Assembly: GCA_964490325.1 (NCBI GenBank)
Contig: CAZBBX010000029.1
Coordinates: forward strand, 1 to 26,522
Length of the DNA: 26,522 bases
Direction of reading: 5' to 3'
From: DAOPJM01 sp964490325
Lineage (GTDB): Bacteria > Bacillota > Clostridia > Christensenellales > CAG-138
Shown: positions 23,967-26,522 of the stretch, piece by piece
Position numbering within the stretch: position 1 is the stretch's first letter
How the letters are laid out: each line of letters begins with the position of its first letter
Translations under genes and position numbers: made by a program
The notes under the pieces: model-generated
What the model saw: the letters and a program-made list of their open reading frames with translations, nothing else
What the model was told of the DNA's origin: nothing
Databases searched by the model: none

Positions 23967-24794
23967 ATGGCGCATCCCTTTGATCTGCACAGTCACAGTT
24001 GCTATTCCGACGGGACGGCTGCGCCCGCCGACATCGTGCGCTGCGCCAAGGAAACGGGCTTAGAGCTGTTTGCATTGACCGATCACGACTGCATGGACGG
24101 CGTACCCGAGGCGGTGCAGACAGGCGAGACCATCGGCCTGCCCGTGATCCCCGCCGTCGAGCTGGACAACGAGTGGAAGCATGAGCTGCATATCATTGGC
24201 TTGGACGTGGATCCCGACAATGCCCTGCTCAAGCAGGCACTGGAGCTTGCACGCGAACGACGTGAACGGCGCAACCGCATCATCCTCTCCAAGCTGAAGG
24301 AAGCGGGATACGATGTGGAGCCCTTTGTCAAGAAGGGCGGCGGCTGCGTGACCAAGCTGCACGTTGCCATGGCGCTCATCGAGGGCGGCTTTGCGCACGA
24401 TGTGCGCGACGCCTTCACCCGTTACCTCAAAGCGGGGCAGGTGGGCTACTACACCGAGCCGCGCTTTACACCCGCGCAGGTGATCGAACTCATCCACGCG
24501 GCGGACGGCCTGCCCGTGCTGGCGCACCCCTGCCATATCCGCGACAACCCGCACGGCTTGGTGCGCGAGCTTACGGGACTGGGACTGATGGGCATTGAAG
24601 CCTACTATCCCTCCTCCACCCCGCGTCAAACGGAGCTGTACGTCTCCTTGGGGCATCTGTACAAGCTGCTCATCACCTGCGGCAGCGACTACCACGGCGA
24701 CAACCGCCCCGCCTCCCCGCTGGGCTGCGCTTGGCAGGATACCCGCGACTTGGAGCAGACCTTCGAGACGCTCAAACGTCGCATCGAAAGCTGA
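23967..24794 (+). CDS. PHP-domain phosphoesterase (YciV/RNase AM-like)
   Basis: A 275-aa metal-dependent phosphoesterase of the PHP family, of the type that removes phosphate from 3',5'-bisphosphate nucleotides or trims RNA 5' ends. Metal ligands are visible in FDLHSHSCYSDGT (His8, His10), ALTDHD, VIPAVELDNEWKHELHIIGL, VLAHPCH and ITCGSDYHG. An insertion with a basic helical part (RERRERRNRIILSKLKEAGY) matches the YciV/TrpH-like group. The start is ATG 23967 (MAHPFDLHSH), with AAAGGTGAG upstream; a GTG at 23958 would overlap that site. It is the last gene of the tilS operon, 12 bp behind ftsH. The substrate is inferred from the family only. Confidence 0.92.
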   Translation: MAHPFDLHSHSCYSDGTAAPADIVRCAKETGLELFALTDHDCMDGVPEAVQTGETIGLPVIPAVELDNEWKHELHIIGLDVDPDNALLKQALELARERRERRNRIILSKLKEAGYDVEPFVKKGGGCVTKLHVAMALIEGGFAHDVRDAFTRYLKAGQVGYYTEPRFTPAQVIELIHAADGLPVLAHPCHIRDNPHGLVRELTGLGLMGIEAYYPSSTPRQTELYVSLGHLYKLLITCGSDYHGDNRPASPLGCAWQDTRDLEQTFETLKRRIES

Positions 24795-24847
24795 CGCGGA
24801 GAAGGCAAAAATGTGATGAAAAAGCAGGAGAAATCCGCAAAAAAGGC

Positions 24848-24876
24848 TTGACAGCGCGGGGTAATTCTGTTAATAT
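24848..24876 (+). promoter_or_regulatory. Promoter of rplJ-rplL
   Basis: -35 TTGACA (24848-24853, exact consensus), 17-bp spacer and -10 TAATAT (24871-24876). It gives a leader of about 135 bases. Confidence 0.85.
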
Positions 24877-24888
24877 GGCAAAGGTCAA

Positions 24889-24950
24889 TGGATCGCTATA
24901 GACAGTCGGTGCCGCACTAGCTGCGGGTAAATCCTACCGAGGCGGATCAC
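24889..24950 (+). ncRNA. L10 (rplJ) leader, ribosomal protein binding structure
   Basis: This region matches the known L10 leader pattern: a GACAGTCGGT segment, a small stem CCGCA/TGCGG (24912-24926), the internal GGGTAAATCCTACCGAGG and an outer TCGGT/ACCGA pairing (24906-24940). In Gram-positive bacteria this RNA binds the L10-L12 complex and lets it repress its own operon. Its 5' edge TCGCTATA (24893-24900) is complementary to part of the downstream terminator. Confidence 0.85.
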
Positions 24951-24969
24951 AAGAGTTTCGTTTTTGTGT

Positions 24970-25000
24970 CCTCTCGCTTATAGCGAGAGGATTTATTTTT
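24970..25000 (+). terminator. Attenuator terminator in the rplJ leader
   Basis: Arms CCTCTCGCT (24970-24978) and AGCGAGAGG (24982-24990), loop TAT, then ATTTATTTTT. It ends 16 bases before the rplJ ATG, with the ribosome site AAGGAGGTGA in between, so it acts inside the leader, not at the end of a gene. Confidence 0.88.
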
Positions 25001-25016
25001 ACAAGGAGGTGAAACC

Positions 25017-25547
25017 ATGGCAAATGCAAAGATCATCGAATTGAAAGCCGCTCAGGTGGCTGAGATCCAGGGCAAGGTGGAAAAGGCTAAGTCCGTCGTG
25101 TTCTTCGACTATCGCGGACTGACGGTCGCCGAAGTCACGGCTCTGCGCAACGAAATGCGTAAGGCCGGCGTGGAATACGTTGTTCTTAAGAACCATGCTG
25201 TCAAGCGCGCTTGTGAAGCCGCCGGCATCAGCAACAAGGTCGAGGAACTCCTTCACGGCACCACCGCTTTCGCGTTCTGTTACGACGATGCGGTCACACC
25301 CGCCAAGATCCTCAAGAACTTCATGAAGAACGTCAAGAAGTGCAGCTTCAAGGGCGGCATCATCGAAGGCAAGCTTGAGAACGCGGCACAAATGGATGCC
25401 ATCGCGGATCTGCCGAGCAGAGAGGTGCTTATCGCACGCTTGCTGGGCAGCATGATGAAGCCCATCAGCGGTCTTGCGATCGTTCTCGATCAGATCGCCA
25501 AGGCAAAGGAAGCGCCCGCAGCAGAAGCGTCCGTCGCAGAAGCATAA
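25017..25547 (+). CDS. rplJ: 50S ribosomal protein L10
   Basis: Base of the ribosomal stalk; binds 23S rRNA and carries the L7/L12 dimers. The 176-aa product shows the family N-terminus (MANAKIIELKAAQVAEIQGK), SVVFFDYRGLTVAEVTALR, the VVLKNHAVKRACEA segment, GTTAFAFCYDDAVTPAKIL and a C-terminal helix that binds L12. The start ATG has AAGGAGGTGA upstream. It is the first gene after the L10 leader and is autoregulated through it in related bacteria. rplL follows after 60 bp. Confidence 0.98.
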   Translation: MANAKIIELKAAQVAEIQGKVEKAKSVVFFDYRGLTVAEVTALRNEMRKAGVEYVVLKNHAVKRACEAAGISNKVEELLHGTTAFAFCYDDAVTPAKILKNFMKNVKKCSFKGGIIEGKLENAAQMDAIADLPSREVLIARLLGSMMKPISGLAIVLDQIAKAKEAPAAEASVAEA

Positions 25548-25607
25548 GCGCAGGGGTATACGCCCAAAACCAATACTTAACAAAAATTATTGAAGGAGTT
25601 TACAAGA

Positions 25608-25973
25608 ATGGATAAGGAACAACTGATCGCTGACATTAAGGCTATGTCCGTGCTGGAGCTCTCCGAGCTCGTAAAGGCTCTTGAAGCCGAGTTTGGCGTA
25701 TCCGCCGCCGCGACCGCGACCGTCGTCGCAGGCCCCGCCGCCGTGGAAGAAGTCGAGGAGAAGACCGAGTTTGACGTCATCCTCAAGGAGATCGGGCCTG
25801 AGAAGATCAAGGTCATCAAGACCGTCCGCGAGCTGACCGGTCTGGGTCTGAAGGAAGCCAAGGAAGTGGTCGACACCGCACCCAAGGCCGTCAAGGAAGC
25901 CGTCTCCAAGGAAGAAGCCGAGAAGATCGTTGCCGCTTTCAAGGAAGTCGGTGCGACCTGCGAGATCAAGTAA
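25608..25973 (+). CDS. rplL: 50S ribosomal protein L7/L12
   Basis: Stalk protein that recruits and stimulates translation factor GTPases. The 121-aa product has the N-terminal dimerisation helices (MSVLELSELVKALEAEFGV), a hinge rich in Ala and Val, and the factor-binding C-terminal domain (EFDVILKEIGPEKIKVIKTV, LGLKEAKEVVDTAPKAVKE). The start is ATG 25608, with TGAAGGAG upstream; the in-frame ATG-like extension to 25590 overlaps that site. A terminator follows, and after it a repeat array; rpoB is not seen in the window. Confidence 0.98.
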   Translation: MDKEQLIADIKAMSVLELSELVKALEAEFGVSAAATATVVAGPAAVEEVEEKTEFDVILKEIGPEKIKVIKTVRELTGLGLKEAKEVVDTAPKAVKEAVSKEEAEKIVAAFKEVGATCEIK

Positions 25974-26000
25974 GCTTACGCTTACCAACAAGCAATTCAA

Positions 26001-26027
26001 AAAGCCGTCCCTCGGGGCGGCTTTTTT
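26001..26027 (+). terminator. Terminator of rplJ-rplL
   Basis: GCCGTCCC (26004-26011) pairs with GGGGCGGC (26014-26021) through one G-T wobble, followed by TTTTTT. The repeat array begins on the next base. Confidence 0.88.
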
Positions 26028-26522
26028 AGCTGCCAAAGGGCGGCTTCGTCAAAAAACAAATCTTTTTGACGAGTCTGCTGCGGCAGGGCTTCTCTTGCCG
26101 CCTTAGAGACCTATGGCGACAAGCAAGGTATCAAAACCGCCGCGCATGTCGCCGGTATTAGCCGCCAAAGGGCGGCTTCGTCAAAAAACAAATGTTTTTG
26201 ACGAGTCTGCTGCGGCAGGGCTTCTCTTGCCGCCTTAGAGACCTATGGCGACAAGCAAGGTATCAAAACCGCCGCGCATGTCGCCGGTATTAGCCGCCAA
26301 AGGGCGGCTTCGTCAAAAAACAAATGTTTTTGACGAGTCTGCTGCGGCAGGGCTTCTCTTGCCGCCTTAGAGACCTATGGCGACAAGCAAGGTATCAAAA
26401 CCGCCGCGCATGTCGCCGGTATTAGCCGCCAAAGGGCGGCTTTGTCAAAATGTTCACGCTTTTTGATGAGTCTGCTGCGGCAGGGCTTTCTCTTGCAAGC
26501 TTGGAGACCCAAGCTTACAAGC
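26028..26522. repeat. Array of 132-bp tandem repeats, reaching the window end
   Basis: Units start at 26028, 26160, 26292 and 26424, a constant 132-bp period. Copies 2 and 3 are identical, copy 1 differs from them at two bases, and copy 4 is strongly diverged after its first 20 bases and is cut by the window end. Each unit holds consecutive hairpins: AGCCGCC/GGCGGCT (loop AAAG); CGTCAAAAA/TTTTTGACG; a 13-bp hairpin CTTGCCGCCTTAG/CTATGGCGACAAG around the loop AGAC; and GGCGACA/TGTCGCC, which competes with the last. No open frame crosses the array. It fills the stretch after rplL, where no gene is visible. It is not a recognised element. Confidence 0.93.

Noticed and set aside
21810..23996. A minus-strand frame of 728 codons opposite ftsH
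   Set aside because: It is rich in His, Ala, Gly and Val without motifs, lacks a ribosome site, and mirrors the well-supported ftsH frame. Similar shadows lie opposite leuS, uvrA and fba.
26100..26460. Short frames inside the repeat units (about 41 codons, for example starting MATSKVSK or MFLTSLLRQ)
   Set aside because: The 132-bp period is a multiple of three, so any frame simply recurs. There is no ribosome site, one ATG is lost in copy 1, and copy 4 shows changes that preserve hairpins rather than codons.
26028..26522. CRISPR array
   Set aside because: The whole 132-bp unit is repeated with no unique spacers between short repeats, and no cas genes are present.

Overview
The window is a GC-rich stretch of a bacterial chromosome, read as a Gram-positive Clostridia-type genome, probably an anaerobic gut or rumen member. 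The grounds are: AGGAGG-type ribosome binding sites before nearly every gene, GTG and TTG starts, the tilS-hpt-ftsH gene order, an rplJ-rplL pair behind an L10-type leader, class II aldolase next to type I GAPDH, a PadR/HAAS-DUF4097 operon, and two secreted proteins ending in type I dockerin domains. No phage, insertion sequence, CRISPR array, tRNA or rRNA gene was found. The species cannot be named from this.

Layout. 1-5683 (+): the 3' part of leuS, then uvrA overlapping a DUF218 (YdcF/SanA-like) membrane protein gene. 5796-7325 (-): a Cys-rich hypothetical gene and fba. 7443-8372 (+): a GtrB/DPM1-like membrane glycosyltransferase whose promoter faces that of fba and appears to share its -35 box. 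8539-9552 (+): gap. 9640-10668 (-): a nitroreductase and a coiled-coil double zinc-ribbon protein. 10933-13857 (+): a large secreted HExxH metallopeptidase with a dockerin. 13973-15593 (-): an unrecognised 53-aa protein, a PadR repressor and a DUF4097 protein. 15805-18660 (+): a secreted clan CD cysteine peptidase with a dockerin, then a phosphohexomutase. 18749-19810 (-): a NAGPA-family lipoprotein-like protein. 20038-24794 (+): tilS, hpt, ftsH and a PHP phosphoesterase. 25017-25973 (+): rplJ and rplL. 26028-26522: an array of 132-bp tandem repeats running to the window edge.

How it fits together. Much of the window is housekeeping: translation (leuS, tilS, rplJ/rplL), glycolysis (fba, gap), purine salvage (hpt), repair (uvrA) and membrane proteolysis (ftsH). 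The accessory part is 10.9-17.1 kb. There, two exported peptidases of unrelated catalytic type both carry a C-terminal dockerin, which suggests attachment to a cohesin scaffold encoded elsewhere. They flank a PadR-controlled operon likely to respond to an envelope or small-molecule signal.

The strongest candidate for something undescribed is the 132-bp repeat array after rplL. Each unit is a string of hairpins. The diverged fourth copy keeps one hairpin, including its AGAC loop, through paired base changes, which points to selection on structure. A possible decayed fragment of the same repeat lies near 5704-5747.
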